From Flectonema sp. DT1601 (taxonomy: Eukaryota > Euglenozoa > Diplonemea > Diplonemida > Diplonemidae): a stretch of 64,000 nucleotides of DNA. The DNA is taken from contig OZ025784.1 of the NCBI GenBank assembly GCA_964019425.1, positions 1,426,001 to 1,490,000 of the forward strand, written 5' to 3'. Positions 20,966 to 34,234 of the stretch are shown here, one piece after another; position 1 is the first letter of the stretch, and every line of letters starts with the position of its first letter. Under the pieces are notes generated by a model, which ran no database searches, was not told the origin of the DNA, and saw only the letters and a program-made list of their open reading frames with translations. Both the position numbers and the translations under genes were made by a program.

Positions 20966-21635
20966 ATTTTGCTTTTGTTATGCTTGGGGCTCTCTGTAAC
21001 AGCTTTGTTACCGGCTACAAGCAAAAAATGCAGGATTTTTTTTTTTTTTACAAGTATTACGAGTAAAGTGAGATCCCACACCCGGAATTGAATTTTTTGG
21101 GGCATGTTTCAGACGGGGTTGGGTCTCGATTGAGTTGTACATGCCCGCAGTTTACCGTTGACCAAAACGGTACCAGACTTTTGACATCCACTCATATAAA
21201 GGCTTATCTGAATGGTTTTTTTTTTTTTTTTTTTTTTCGTAGTTCAAGCACGGGAAAATTTTAATTCCATCGCGGGTACTAACACATTGATCACACCAGC
21301 AATACAAGTTGGGGAAACCAATTAGACGGTCTGAGAATCGTTTTTTTTTTCCTTTCTTTCTTTTTTTCTTTTTTCCCTTTGCGCTGATCCTGATTAGTTT
21401 CTTCTACTTCCTCTGTCTGGATGATCAGCACAGCAGTTATTTTAACACCCCTGCAGAAAAAAAAAAAAAAAAAAAAAAATTACAAAAATAGGGAAAACAC
21501 ACCTACTTTAATCATTTCTACTGCGACTCCGATTACTTGTCATAGCTGACAAAAACAGATACAAGATACCTACTCTTAGAGTTGTAGCATTGAATAAGCA
21601 TTATATAACTTTCCTTTAGGTCTTCCCTCACAAGA

Positions 21636-22283
21636 ATGGACAACGATGTTGATATCAGCAGGTCTATAGCTCACGAGAAAGCCGCTTTAAAGGCTCTTGA
21701 AAAAAACGCCATTGCCATTCTAAAAGAGAAAGATGTGGTAGCTAAAAGGTGCTCCTCAACATGGGCGTGGATTAATTTCATTAGAACTGTTGGAGGAGAT
21801 CTGAGCGAAGGGGAGCTGCTACTGCTGACCCCAGACACGATGCTGTCGGTGATCACGCACTGCGGCTTTGCCGGAATAGAGAAAGATGAGATATACGCGT
21901 TTTGGTTAAAGATGCGAATTGAAGAACCGAATGAAATTCCGCAGCCCTCTGCCACGAACACTGAACAACTTTCTGTTGATGAGAAGATTAAAAAGAAGGC
22001 GTCCGTTCAGATTCGCAAACCAACTTCGGCGTACGCAAATGAACGTCTTTTCCTGAAACAGATTGAAAGGTCAAAAATTTCGTCTCAACGACCCGTATCC
22101 ACAGCACCTCCCAGTCCAGATTCTTTGCCTGGCGAGCAGCAACTCCCTCCTGTGTGGGATAGCTCTTTCAAGACGACGTCCGTCATTCCTGACTTACCCC
22201 CACCATTTGCAGTTCCAAAAACAAAAGTAAAACCAAAAGTTGTAACGAGACTTGTCAGGAAACCTTCAAAAAAAACAAAATAA
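21636..22283 (+). CDS. Hypothetical protein, Lys/Pro-rich C-terminus
   Basis: 215 aa; ATG 16 nt after a TTTCCTTTAG acceptor ending at 21619. Residues 1-105 look helical and globular, with conserved-looking Trp residues (STWAWINFIRTVGG, YAFWLKMR). The rest is disordered: Pro/Ser-rich (about 150-195) and a very basic end (KTKVKPKVVTRLVRKPSKKTK-like). There is no signal peptide or membrane span. The basic tail could bind nucleic acid or microtubules. Family not recognised. Confidence 0.7.
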   Translation: MDNDVDISRSIAHEKAALKALEKNAIAILKEKDVVAKRCSSTWAWINFIRTVGGDLSEGELLLLTPDTMLSVITHCGFAGIEKDEIYAFWLKMRIEEPNEIPQPSATNTEQLSVDEKIKKKASVQIRKPTSAYANERLFLKQIERSKISSQRPVSTAPPSPDSLPGEQQLPPVWDSSFKTTSVIPDLPPPFAVPKTKVKPKVVTRLVRKPSKKTK

Positions 22284-22740
22284 ATTAAAAACTTGCTACA
22301 CTGGTTCAGTACCGACTATTCTGTAAGGAGGTCGAAATCGGAACCTCATAATTCTCAAAAGTAATAAAACTGATAAAACTGGATACATAAAAAAAAAAAA
22401 AAAAAGGAACCTTAAACTTCTTGACTCAACAAACTGTAGTGTTGCCGCTGGCTTCATACAAGCGTGTGTAATTAGATTTCCTCCCGACAGTTGTGCATTG
22501 CTCTTCGTTTTAAATTGTTTTTTAAACAAAAAATAATATATTATTTATTCACTACAGCCAAGAAAGAACACGACCCGGCAATGCTATCAATCCCTTGTAT
22601 ACAATTATCTTAAAAAAAAGTCATTATTATTATTTTTTCCCCCCCTTTCTTCAGAAGTACTTGATATTAATTTTGTTTTTCTTTAATATCTAAAGTTGTT
22701 ACATTGTCAAAGTTTCACCCCCTTTCTTCAGAATAATAAG
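22284..22740. other. Intergenic region before the SET gene
   Basis: No gene seen. The pyrimidine/acceptor string CCCCCTTTCTTCAG-AA occurs twice, near 22640-22654 and 22718-22733. The second is 9 nt before the SET ATG, so the acceptor site seems to have been duplicated. Confidence 0.5.
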
Positions 22741-24608
<1,868 letters not shown>

Positions 24609-25037
24609 ATGATGGTAACATATTTCGGTTCACGAATCACTTGTCTCTGCAACCAGACACCAAAAAAATTGAGCTTCTGTTTTAAAAAGACAAAATATCC
24701 AATAATTTACGTTCTATTCATCAAGCTGTCATCTATGTGTGTAGTTAAGTTATTATATTTCTGGTTGGTTCTTAAAGTCATACTATTCTACAGGAAATAT
24801 GGTGTCATTGTCTTGAAGTCTGCTTATGTCCGCGACGCGTTTTTCATCATTCAACAGGAAAACGGGCTCCCCGGAATCGAACTCCAGAAGAAATTCTCTT
24901 CTTCTGACTCCGACTCGGGGAGCTGGAGGGAAGACTCTTTTTTGCATTCAAGCAATTCAAGAGTTACGAATATGTGTATCAAATTGTGTTCTGTGTGTAT
25001 TAATTATCTCATTTCACCAGTCCTGTTAGTTATAAAA
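24609..25037. other. 5' flank of GH2 gene 1
   Basis: No gene seen. The reading frame is open upstream of the GH2 start but carries no conserved content. The interval ends with CTCATTTCACCAG at 25020, an acceptor 17 nt before the GH2 ATG. The part from about 24915 is duplicated before GH2 gene 2. Confidence 0.5.
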
Positions 25038-27063
25038 ATGCTCTTTGCAGCGATCATTTTTTTGCTGGTTTCCGTCAATGCCAGCTGGCCATCTGAGGCT
25101 CCGTTTTGGCCGAAATATCCAACGAGAAAGCTTCAAGTTCTAGACGGGGAATGGAGCTTTGGATTTATGGAAAATGTTGACCTTGATAAAATAAATCCAA
25201 ATGATAAATCGTTAACAGCAAACACAACAACCGTACCCTCAGTGTTCGATAACGCTATCCCTGGTGTGCAGGGAAGACGTGGAACTGGTTTCTACAAAAC
25301 TACTATTCAGCCATTCACTTCAGGATCAAAGGGCAAGATAAGCTTTGCCGCATGCGGATTTTACTGCAAAATTTGGCTTGATGGTACGCTTCTAGGTATG
25401 TTACTGTTTTTTACTGGTGGCGATTGTTTTATTGTAGCACATAAATTATAAAACAGGCGATCACACTTCTGGAGGTTACAGTCAGTTCTGGTTAGACCTC
25501 CCTGGTACAAATAGCGACAAACCTCGAACTCTGTTTGTAGCAGCAGACAACAGGTTTAGTAAAGAAACGGCTCCTGTGTATACTGGAGGGGATTTTTGGC
25601 ACTTTGCAGGTATTTCGAGATCTGTGATGGTTCACGAGATTCCAAAGTCGGAAGTGTACCTCCAAAGGGTGGAGTTTTTTCCCCTTGACACGGAGGGCAC
25701 TGTTAATATAACTGTTGTGGTTCAAAGTGGAAGCAACGCAAGTGAAGTTTGTTTAAATTTCACTTTTGACGGGCAAGCTGGAGCACCAGTCTGTGTCGCA
25801 GTGCATTCCTTGTTTGGAAAAATTGGACACTACAACCTTCCTTGCAAGGCGACTTCATCTTGTAAGGTGTGGTCTTTTGATGACCCAAACTTGACTGAGG
25901 TAGTTGTTACTTCACAACACAGTCAGGATGCTATTCACACACGATTTGGTCTTCGTACAATCACTCGTACTGCTGGGAAAGATTCAACTCGATTAGCTGT
26001 TAATGGGTGTGTTATTACTATTTTGATTTAATTTATTGTTAAAGAAGTAGCCTTTGCTTTCACTGCTTTCTGTTCGGAAGACAAAATCAAACAAACAAAA
26101 AACAGTAAAATTACAAAGCTTAAAGGATACAATCGACACACTATGTACCCAGACACAGGTCTTGCTTTAACACAAGAGGAAAACGAAGCTGACATGAAAT
26201 TGATTAAAGAAGTTGGAGCTAACGTGGTTCGTGGAGCTCACTACCCCCAAGATCAGAGATGGTTGGATTTATGTGATGAGAATGGGGTTGCTATGTGGGA
26301 AGAATGTTTAGGACCGGGAGTCTCTTCTTCTGACATACACAGCAGTTGGTTTATGCAGAACCAACTTCAGCAAGCTGACGAAATGATTGCCGCTAGTGCC
26401 AACCATCCGAGTGTTTTCTTTTGGGGATTTTTTAACGAAGGCCCAACACACGACTCTTCATCTTGTGAGAATGGTTATAAAAAAATGGTTGAAAACATAC
26501 ATTCCCACGATATGACTCGTTTGGTAACATGGGCAGATGATAAGATAAACACTTCTCTTTGTCTGGACTACGCGGATTTAATATCTTTTAATAACTACCC
26601 AGGATGGTACGGAAAAGGAGGACCTTCAGACTGCGCAACTTTTTGGAATTCTCAAGCAAGTTGGGTTGCTAAACACCATCCTACTAAGCCATTCATGATC
26701 AGTGAAACGGGTGCTGGTGGTGTTTACGAATGGGCGAATAATGCATCGTCTGTTCGTTGGGGACAGGCATATCAGAATGAAGTCGTAAAAGCTGATGTTA
26801 TAGCTGCTTTAAATAACACACAAGTGTCATCAATAACCTTGTGGCAGTTGACGGATATCAAGGCAAACACAGAAGACACTGCCAAGTGTCCAAGTTGTGA
26901 TTATTTACCGGGGGTAGTCCCACCAACTTGTAGTTACATCGATGTTAGCTGCAGCAGACCAGGTGGTGAAAATCACAAGGGAGCTGTTGATTTCTGGAGG
27001 AGAAAAAAATTAACTTTTAGTACCGTCACGGAGTTATACCACAGCAATGAATTTAATGAGTAA
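25038..27063 (+). CDS. Secreted GH2 beta-glucuronidase-like glycosidase, copy 1
   Basis: Exons 25038-25395, 25457-26006 and 26106-27063, with introns of 61 and 99 nt, giving 621 aa, close to beta-glucuronidase length. Residues 1-16 form a signal peptide (MLFAAIIFLLVSVNA). The domains are the N-terminal jelly-roll sugar-binding domain (about 20-200), an Ig-like domain (200-300) and a TIM barrel (300-600) with GYNRH, NVVRGAHYP and DENGVAMWEE. The catalytic acid/base Glu414 sits in WGFFNEG and the nucleophile Glu503 in MISETGAGG, as expected for retaining GH2 enzymes. Several N-x-S/T sites fit a secreted or lysosomal protein. Exact substrate (glucuronide or another beta-glycoside) cannot be read from sequence. 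Confidence 0.9.
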
Positions 27064-27614
27064 TGTTGTTGTTGTTTTTTTTCTTTTTTTGCAATTTTTC
27101 TTTTCCCATCATCAACGTGATCGTGCTGTACAGCAAATAAATATTTTTTTTTTCCCCTTCCCGTTATGTTTTCAGTAATCATGGAAACCTACATTGCGCG
27201 GGGGAAAAAAAAGAAAAAACGATGAGCTGTGCTCTTTCTCTCTATCTCTCTCCCTTTCTCTCTATGCTTGGTTTGGAATACACATTTTTGTGGCTACTTA
27301 TGTTCAAACTTTGACCCGATGTTCTGAGGTTTGGCTTGTTGCCAATCAAATGCGTTGTATTCCCTACTGAGCCTTATTCCACCCTAGAGGTGTTGGTTTC
27401 GACCCTGCGTTTCGAAGTACGCCAAGTAGTTTTCTGTTTTATTTACAACACTTATTGCGTCTTACGTTTGAAGAATTTCCCGCAGGGAACGATTGACATA
27501 TATTATTTTATTTTGTCAGGAAGGGGGGAGGGGGAAAAAAAAATAGGGATCCAAGTTGTCTGTGGTACTATGTTTCTGAAGTATGTGATTGTTATGGTTG
27601 AAAATTACTGAATA
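27064..27614. other. 3' flank of GH2 gene 1
   Basis: No gene seen. T runs, a short CT-rich microsatellite (about 27220-27265) and AAATAAA near 27136. Most of the stretch recurs after GH2 gene 2 (29844-30420), so it belongs to the tandem duplication. Confidence 0.6.
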
Positions 27615-27697
27615 GAAATCAGGAATGTCCCCTGGAGAAAAGAACAAAGCAGAAGGTAAAAAAGATACCAGCGAAGATACAAACTGCAGTCTGTTCG
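27615..27697 (+). pseudogene. Fragment of SET exon 2 carried with the GH2 duplication
   Basis: 83 bp nearly identical to 24422-24504 in SET exon 2 (GAAATCAGGAATGTCCCCTG through CTGCAGTCTGTTCG). It is then joined directly to sequence matching about 24915 onward. About 410 bp between these points in the parent are missing. It marks the left edge of the tandem duplication that created GH2 copy 2. Confidence 0.9.
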
Positions 27698-27815
27698 GGG
27701 AGCTGGAGGGAAGACTCTCTTTTGCATTCAAGCAATTCAAGAGTTACGAATATGTGTATCAAATTGTGTTCCTTGTATTAATTATCTCATTTCACCAGTC
27801 CTGTTAGTTATAAAA

Positions 27816-29843
27816 ATGCGCTTTGCAGCGATCATTTTTTTGCTGGTTTCCGTCAATGCCAGCTGGCCATCTGAGGCTCCGTTTTGGCCGAAATATCCAA
27901 CGAGAAAGCTTCAAGTTCTAGACGGGGAATGGAGCTTTGGATTTATGGAAAATGTTGACCTTGATAAAATAAATCCAAATGATAAATCGTTAACAGCAAA
28001 CACAACAACCGTACCCTCAGTGTTCGATAACGCTATCCCTGGTGTGCAGGGAAGACGTGGAACTGGTTTCTACAAAACTACTATTCAGCCATTCACTTCA
28101 GGATCAAAGGGCAAGATAAGCTTTGCCGCATGCGGATTTTACTGCAAAATTTGGCTTGATGGTACGCTTCTAGGTATGTTACTGTTTTTTATACTGGTGG
28201 CGATTGTTTTATTGTAGCACATAAATTATAAAACAGGCGATCACACTTCTGGAGGTTACAGTCAGTTCTGGTTAGACCTCCCTGGTACAAATAGCGACAA
28301 ACCTCGAACTCTGTTTGTAGCAGCAGACAACAGGTTTAGTAACAAAACGGCTCCTGCGTACACTGGAGGGGATTTTTGGCACTTTGCAGGTATTTCGAGA
28401 TCTGTGATGGTTCACGAGATTCCAAAGTCGGAAGTGTACCTCCAAAGGGTGGAGTTTTTTCCCCTTGACACGGAGGGCACTGTTAATATAACTGTTGTGG
28501 TTCAAAGTGGAAGCAACGCAAGTGAAGTTTGTTTAAATTTCACTTTTGACGGGCAAGCTGGAGCACCAGTCTGTGTCGCAGTGCATTCCTTGTTTGGAAA
28601 AATTGGACACTACAACCTTCCTTGCAAGGCGACTTCATCTTGTAAGGTGTGGTCTTTTGATGACCCAAACTTGACTGAGGTAGTTGTTACTTCACAACAC
28701 AGTCAGGATGCTATTCACACACGATTTGGTCTTCGTACAATCACTCGTACTGCTGGGAAAGATTCAACTCGATTAGCTGTTAATGGGTGTGTTATTACTA
28801 TTTTGATTTAATTTATTGTTAAAGAAGTAGCCTTTGCTTTCACTGCTTTCTGTTCGGAAGACAAAATCAAACAAACAAAAAACAGTAAAATTACAAAGCT
28901 TAAAGGATACAATCGACACACTATGTACCCAGACACAGGTCTTGCTTTAACACAAGAGGAAACCGCAGCTGATATGAAATTGATTAAAGAAGTTGGAGCT
29001 AACGTGGTTCGTGGAGCTCACTACCCCCAAGATCAGAGATGGTTGGATTTATGTGATGAGAATGGAGTTGCTATGTGGGAAGAATGTTTAGGACCGGGAG
29101 TCTCTTCTTCTGACATACACAGCAGTTGGTTTATGCAGAACCAACTTCAGCAAGCTGACGAAATGATTGCCGCTAGTGCCAATCATCCGAGTGTTTTCTT
29201 TTGGGGATTTTTTAATGCAGGTCCGTCAGATGAAACTTCATCTTGTGAGAATGGTTATAAAAAAATGGTTGAAAACATACATTCCCACGATATGACTCGT
29301 TTGGTAACATGGGCAGATGATAGAAGAAACACTTCTATTTGTTTAGACTACGCAGATTTAGTATCTTTTAATTACTATCCAGGATGGTACGGACAAGGAG
29401 GACCTTCAGACTGCGCAACTTTTTGGAATTCTCAAGCAAGTTGGGTTGCTAAACACCATCCTACTAAGCCATTCATGATCAGTGAAACGGGTGCTGGTGG
29501 TGTTTACGAATGGGCGAATAATGCATCGTCTGTTCAGTGGGGACAGGCATATCAGAATGAAGTCGTAAAAGCTGATGTTATAGCTGCTTTAAATAACACA
29601 CAAGTGTCATCAATAACCTTGTGGCAGTTGACGGATACGAAGGCAGGCACAGAAGACACTGCCAAGTGTCCAAGTTGTGATTATTTACCGGGGGTAGTCC
29701 CACCAACTTGTGGTTACATCGATATTTACTGCCACAGACCAGGTGGTGAAAATCACAAAGGAGCTGTTGATTTCTGGAGGAGAAAAAAATTAACTTTTAG
29801 TACCGTCACGGAGTTATACCACAGCAATGAATTTAATGAGTAA
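27816..29843 (+). CDS. GH2 beta-glucuronidase-like paralogue 2, catalytic acid/base Glu replaced by Ala
   Basis: Exons 27816-28173, 28237-28786 and 28886-29843 with the same intron positions; 621 aa. The signal peptide is kept (MRFAAIIFLLVSVNA). Exons 1 and 2 are almost identical to copy 1 (about four amino-acid changes in about 300), but exon 3 differs at roughly 20 residues. One of these is the catalytic acid/base: WGFFNAGPSDE here against WGFFNEGPTHD, so codon 414 (29217-29219) is GCA instead of GAA. Nucleophile Glu503 is intact. Other changes fall in loops near the active site (DDRRNTSICLDYADLVSFNYY, SSVQWG, YIDIYCHRP). The frame is fully open and splice sites are intact, so this looks like an expressed pseudoenzyme or changed-function protein rather than decay. 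Confidence 0.9.
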
Positions 29844-30433
29844 TGTTGTTGTTTTTTTTTTTTTTTTGCAATTTTTCTTTTCCCATCATCAACGTGATCG
29901 TACAGCAAATAAATGTTTTATTTTTTTTCCCCCTTCCCGTTTTGTTTCCAGTATTCATGGAAACCTACATTTCGTGGGGGAAAAAAAAAAAAAAAAAACG
30001 ATGAGCTGTGCTCTTTCTCTCTCTCTCTATCTCTCTCTCTCTTTCTCTCTATGCTTGGTTTGGAATACACATTTTTGTGGCTACTCATGTTCAAACTTTG
30101 ACCCGATGTTCTGAGGTTTGGCTTGTTGCCAATCAAATGCGTTGTATTCCCTACTGAGCCTTATTCCACCCTAGAGGTGTTGGTTTCGACCCTGCGTTTC
30201 GAAATACGCCAAGTAGTTAGTACACCGAGTAGTTTTCTGTTTTATTTACAACATTTACTGCGTCTTACGTTTGAAGAATTTCCCGCGGGGAACGATTGAC
30301 ATAACATTGTTTTATTTTGTCAGGAAGGGGGGGGAGGGGAGAAAAAAAAATAGGAATCCAAGTTGTCTGTGGTACGATGTGTCTGAACTATGTGATTGTT
30401 ATGGTGTTGAAAATTACTATTTTCTCCCCCTTA
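29844..30433. other. 3' flank of GH2 gene 2
   Basis: No gene seen. It repeats 27064-27610 with small indels and an expanded CT microsatellite (about 30013-30050). Confidence 0.6.
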
Positions 30434-30548
30434 GCCTCCAGTGGTATTATTTATTTATTTGAAGTCATTTACTACGCTGCCGCTGACAGTCTAAGATTGT
30501 CGGAGAAATTGTTCCTCTGAGCTTTAAAATGCAGTATCAAATTACCCC
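30434..30548. repeat. Dispersed repeat, copy 1 of 2
   Basis: About 115 bp starting GCCTCCAGTGGTATTATTTA and ending GTATCAAATTACCCC, matching 40237-40354 with a few small indels. It lies just past the GH2 duplication in one place and beyond CCT3 in the other. Family unknown. The rest of 30549-30766 has no gene but ends in GTCAG at 30755, 11 nt before the next ATG. Confidence 0.8.
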
Positions 30549-30766
30549 TTACAGCACATATGAGATTTTATCAAAACCAACTGTTGGTCTCTTTTCATTG
30601 CAACCAGGTTTGGCTGAACCCTATATTCGTTTTAGCCAGTTTCAAGTTGCTTTATATTTGATCATAGTATGAAGTTATCCTCCTTACAGCAAACACCTCT
30701 AAAAGATGGTGTAGCACACCGTTTGTTATTACCATCGGATATATAAATTAGTCAGGGGGGTGCGGG

Positions 30767-33293
30767 ATGGGGAAAAGTGACTTTTCTGAGTCCAAATGGG
30801 AGGTCGTTTACTTCCTCTCTGCTTACGGAGCGGTTTTTTATTTTGCCACTATTCTTTCATTCCCTGTACTGCACTTCTTTATGAAGGAAAGGAACACGTG
30901 GACACCTCTCAAAGTAAAACAAAAAGGATTGACTCAGTTGGGAGCAGTAGCTGGTGGACTTTGGTTTCTTCACAACTTATTAATGACACAGCTACCTGTA
31001 AGCACTCAGGATGATATACTGCCGCCGCATAGTTTTACTTGTTGGGTTCGTGACTTTTGGAAAACGGCTTCGATTTCTATTTTCGCAAACTCCATATTAG
31101 TTAAGCAATATAAATACTACGTTCGATACGTCTCACGAGATCAAGGTTTACCGACATATGTTTATTTATTACTTTCATCTATTCCGTACCTTCTTATGGT
31201 TTCACTACCTGTTTGGGATAGATACGACTCCTCTAAGAAGGTATGTACTGATCCACAAGCTGCTCAAGATGTTCTTTTTATTTGGACGTGTTTCGTTCTA
31301 ATTGGCTGTGTTGTACTTCTCCATACACTACGTGATACTGTAACGTATTTTCCTAACTTTCAAGGATCAATCTCTGAGGTAGGGGGTCTACTTGTAGTCA
31401 TCCTTGTCAGAGCGTTTGAGGTATGCAGTTATGTTATATTGTGGTGTGGAAACCGACAAAAAAAAAAAAAAAAAAATCACAGCTTTGGGCACCATGTGTG
31501 AATAACTTTTGCCCATCTGCATTCACTAAAACTACTATCACAAGCTTTGTATTGATAACGATTCCAAATGCTATTTACTGGGTAGTACTAGGACAGTATG
31601 TGTTTATTTATTATTATTTTTTTTTATTTGCGAAAAATTAAAATACAAAAATAACCAACCAACTAACCACTCAGAGTAATGTGGAAAGTTATATCTGGAG
31701 ATCAAGAATACTGTCGAGGATTGGAGAGGTTATGCTCACCAACAACACATTTGATAATAGCTGGGTCTGAAGAAGGAGAGGACTACGAAGATCCAAATCA
31801 GGATAGTGCTGAAGGTGATACCGTTTCAGCTTTTACATTCGCACCGAGAATGAGACCAAATTACGACAAAGGCTCAACTGGTGAGTTCTTCGAAACTGAC
31901 AGACTGGCTCGTCTTATCGACAGTGGTGATCGTGATGCAGTCAGAGGTTTCGTACTCGAGACTAATCTAGACCTCGTACATATTTTAGACAGAGATGGAT
32001 TAGCTCCACTTCATAGAGCAGTCCAAGGTGGGTTTGTTGATTTGGTTAGTTTTCTTCTTGAAATCAACTGCGATCCAAACCTACCATCTCGTGACGGAGA
32101 TCGAGCAATCCACTTCGCAGCCCGTTCTGAAAACGTTCAAATAATATCCATCCTACAGGCTGCTAACGCTGATGTCAACGCTGTCTCTCATAGAGGTGTC
32201 ACTCCACTTAACTATGCAGTTCTGTCAGGTTCGATTCCGGCAATAAACTTACTCTTAGATAAAGGAGCTCTACTCAGTATGCCTGGTGTAGAAGTCTTAG
32301 ATAAAGACGGTTGGGAACGTGTCCACGTAGTAGATGCTGGTAGAATGAGAAACCATTGGAAACAACCTTTAACTCTGGCAGTAGAAATGGGACTCGCAGA
32401 CATAACTGGCTGTATGATGAGATATGCAGGTCCTCTCGTTAATACTCCATGTGCTCATGGTCTTACCCTATTGATGACTGCTGTGGTGTTAGGAAATGAG
32501 GAAGTTGCTGATGTTCTGCTTCACAACGAAGCAGATATCTGGCGCATCAATCACCGAGACAAACGGAACGTCCTCCACTACAATGCGATGCAGGGGAATA
32601 CCACAATGTTTCAACTTATAAAGTATGTAGTGACATATCTTCATCACGTAGACGTCTACTTTGATGTAGGAATATACTAAAAAAAAACACTCCACAGAGA
32701 ATGGTATTTAAAAACTGAACCACCGAAGGCGCCTCCAGAATCTCCTCAGAAAGAAACGATCCCGTCAACTCCAAAAAGATGTCCAAGGTGTGTTTTTTAT
32801 AATGAGTACAAATAATAAAAAAAATTACATTCATAATGTAACACACAACAGAATTAACACTCCGACTTCAGAGCCTATGTCTCCGGGTGTTCAACTCGAC
32901 GACTCTGATTTTGGAGGCTCATGTTGCGATACAATAGAAGAGAGTTTAGAGTCGACGAGTGATATTATTATAAAGCCGCGTGATGTTTGGTTTGGACCAG
33001 CAGATCCTAAACAGCTACTTGCTGTCTTCCTTTCAATGCCTGATTGCATGGGAAGGACTCCTCTTCACTACGCTGTGTTGAAAGCAAACTATGATCTCGT
33101 CACGATGCTTTTAACGGAAGGGGCTAATGCCAAAGCCCGAGATTTACCTCGTCCAGAACGGGGTTGCTTGGGCGCGACACCTGCAGAATACGTTCAGCAA
33201 CTGCAAGGCTTACACGGAACTCCTGCTGAAAGAGCAAAATTTTATAAAGTATGGTTGGCCTTAAGAGATGGAGGAGCCATTGGCGACAAATAA
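30767..33293 (+). CDS. Predicted seven-transmembrane receptor-like protein with C-terminal ankyrin repeats
   Basis: Five exons (30767-31420, 31483-31595, 31675-32622, 32698-32787, 32852-33293) join in frame across introns of 62, 79, 75 and 64 nt; 748 aa. Seven hydrophobic segments are visible at about 14-37, 55-76, 94-115, 130-150, 168-188, 203-218 and 233-254. Segment order and inter-helix features (KYYVRYVSRDQGLPTYVY, SSKKVC before TM5) resemble the 7TM half of RGS-type GPCR-like proteins such as plant RGS1. Instead of an RGS domain, residues about 355-565 and 665-700 hold ankyrin repeats (GLAPLHRAVQGGFVDLVSFL, GRTPLHYAVLKANYDLVTML). A Pro-rich linker lies between. It is likely a plasma- or organelle-membrane sensor coupled to ankyrin partners. 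Receptor function is inferred. Confidence 0.75.
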
Positions 33294-34199
33294 CCCGTTG
33301 GATGGTTCACTTTAGTAGCTGACAACACACCTGCCACTGTGCATGGATGTGTAAGGCAGCCTACTTTGGACTTCAAAAAGCCTGTCATTTCATTTTTTTT
33401 GAGCGCTCAATCTATACATTTACTCAAAAGAAGACTTGAGAGGTAGCTAATGTAAGCAAAACTGACAATAATCATTTTCTTGTCTAACCTTTTTTTTTTC
33501 CTGGAAACGAACAGTAGGACTCATGTTGATGTTTTCTCTTGGGTACCAGTCACTGGGTTCAGTGAAGTAAATTAATTTTTCATCACGAGTCGGTTTTCAA
33601 AACTAATTATAAAGAAGAGTGTCTTTTTTCTTTTTTTTACTTGTGCGTGTGTAACAGCTCGTAGATAACGTCGTCTCTGACAGACGTTTTCTTCTTCTTC
33701 CAACGCAACTTGCGGTCACTTAAGGAGGACAAGAACCTCAGAGACTTGATAATTGGTGAGGAATTATATTTCTTTTGAATTTTTTTTTCAATCCATAAAA
33801 AATGTGATCGGTTTTGTGTACGTAGCAAAATCGCTGGCTCCGCTGAAACCACAAGCGAGTTAGAACCGTGTTCCTTTTTTTTTTTTTTCCTTTCGGGAGA
33901 AGGGGGGAAAAAAAAAAAAAGAAAAAAACAGCGAACAACTCGTTGTCGAATTATTATTTTTGTGTTTCCTACCAATCGTGTGATCGTTATTTACATTTTT
34001 TCCCCCCCCATCTTTTTTTTTTTTTTTTGTTGTGTCATAAGGTGTTCGTTATTATTCGTGTTTCTGTTCTTGTATTTTCCCTCCCAAGAGAAGGGATGTT
34101 CATGAAGCAAAGTGGTTGTGGGATTTTCCCGTTTGTTGATTTGAATTTTGTTACGAGAGTGGATTTCGTATCCTTGTCGTTACTCATAGTTGAGTCTGC

Positions 34200-34234
<35 letters not shown>

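Larger units (their letters stand above)
19415..21193. mobile_element. DNA transposon with about 177-bp terminal inverted repeats
   Basis: The left end (19415-19592) and right end (21017-21193) are inverted repeats of about 177 bp and about 95% identity, both starting GAG and then ATGTCAAAAGTCTGGTACCG. The element is 1,779 bp and is flanked by ATAT at 19411-19414 and 21194-21197, within dispersed repeat copy B. The duplication could be 4 bp or, because ATAT is palindromic, TA with slightly longer ends. No transposase motif is recognised. A short spliced minus-strand frame is present, and two strong hairpins lie inside (19980-20033, 20161-20187). It is probably non-autonomous or of an unfamiliar family. 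Confidence 0.85.
19299..21215. repeat. Dispersed repeat copy B, interrupted by a transposon
   Basis: The left part (19299-19414) starts GCACCGACGAAGTCGG after a T run and matches copy A to AAAATATAT. The right part resumes at 21198 as AAAGGCTTATCTGAATGG, then poly-T. Removing 19415-21193 plus one ATAT restores the uninterrupted sequence seen in copy A (AAATATATAAAGGC). This gives a clean reference for the empty site of the insertion. Confidence 0.85.

Noticed and set aside
24609-25037. N-terminal extension of GH2 gene 1 in the open frame upstream
   Set aside because: The signal peptide begins at 25038, an acceptor lies just before it, and copy 2 lacks the extension.
30767-32680. Separate genes for the membrane protein and the ankyrin protein
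   Set aside because: Donor/acceptor pairs at 31421-31482 and 31596-31674 keep a single frame, and no polypyrimidine-AG-ATG start with proper spacing precedes an independent ankyrin start except the intron acceptor itself. Left as a refutation test.
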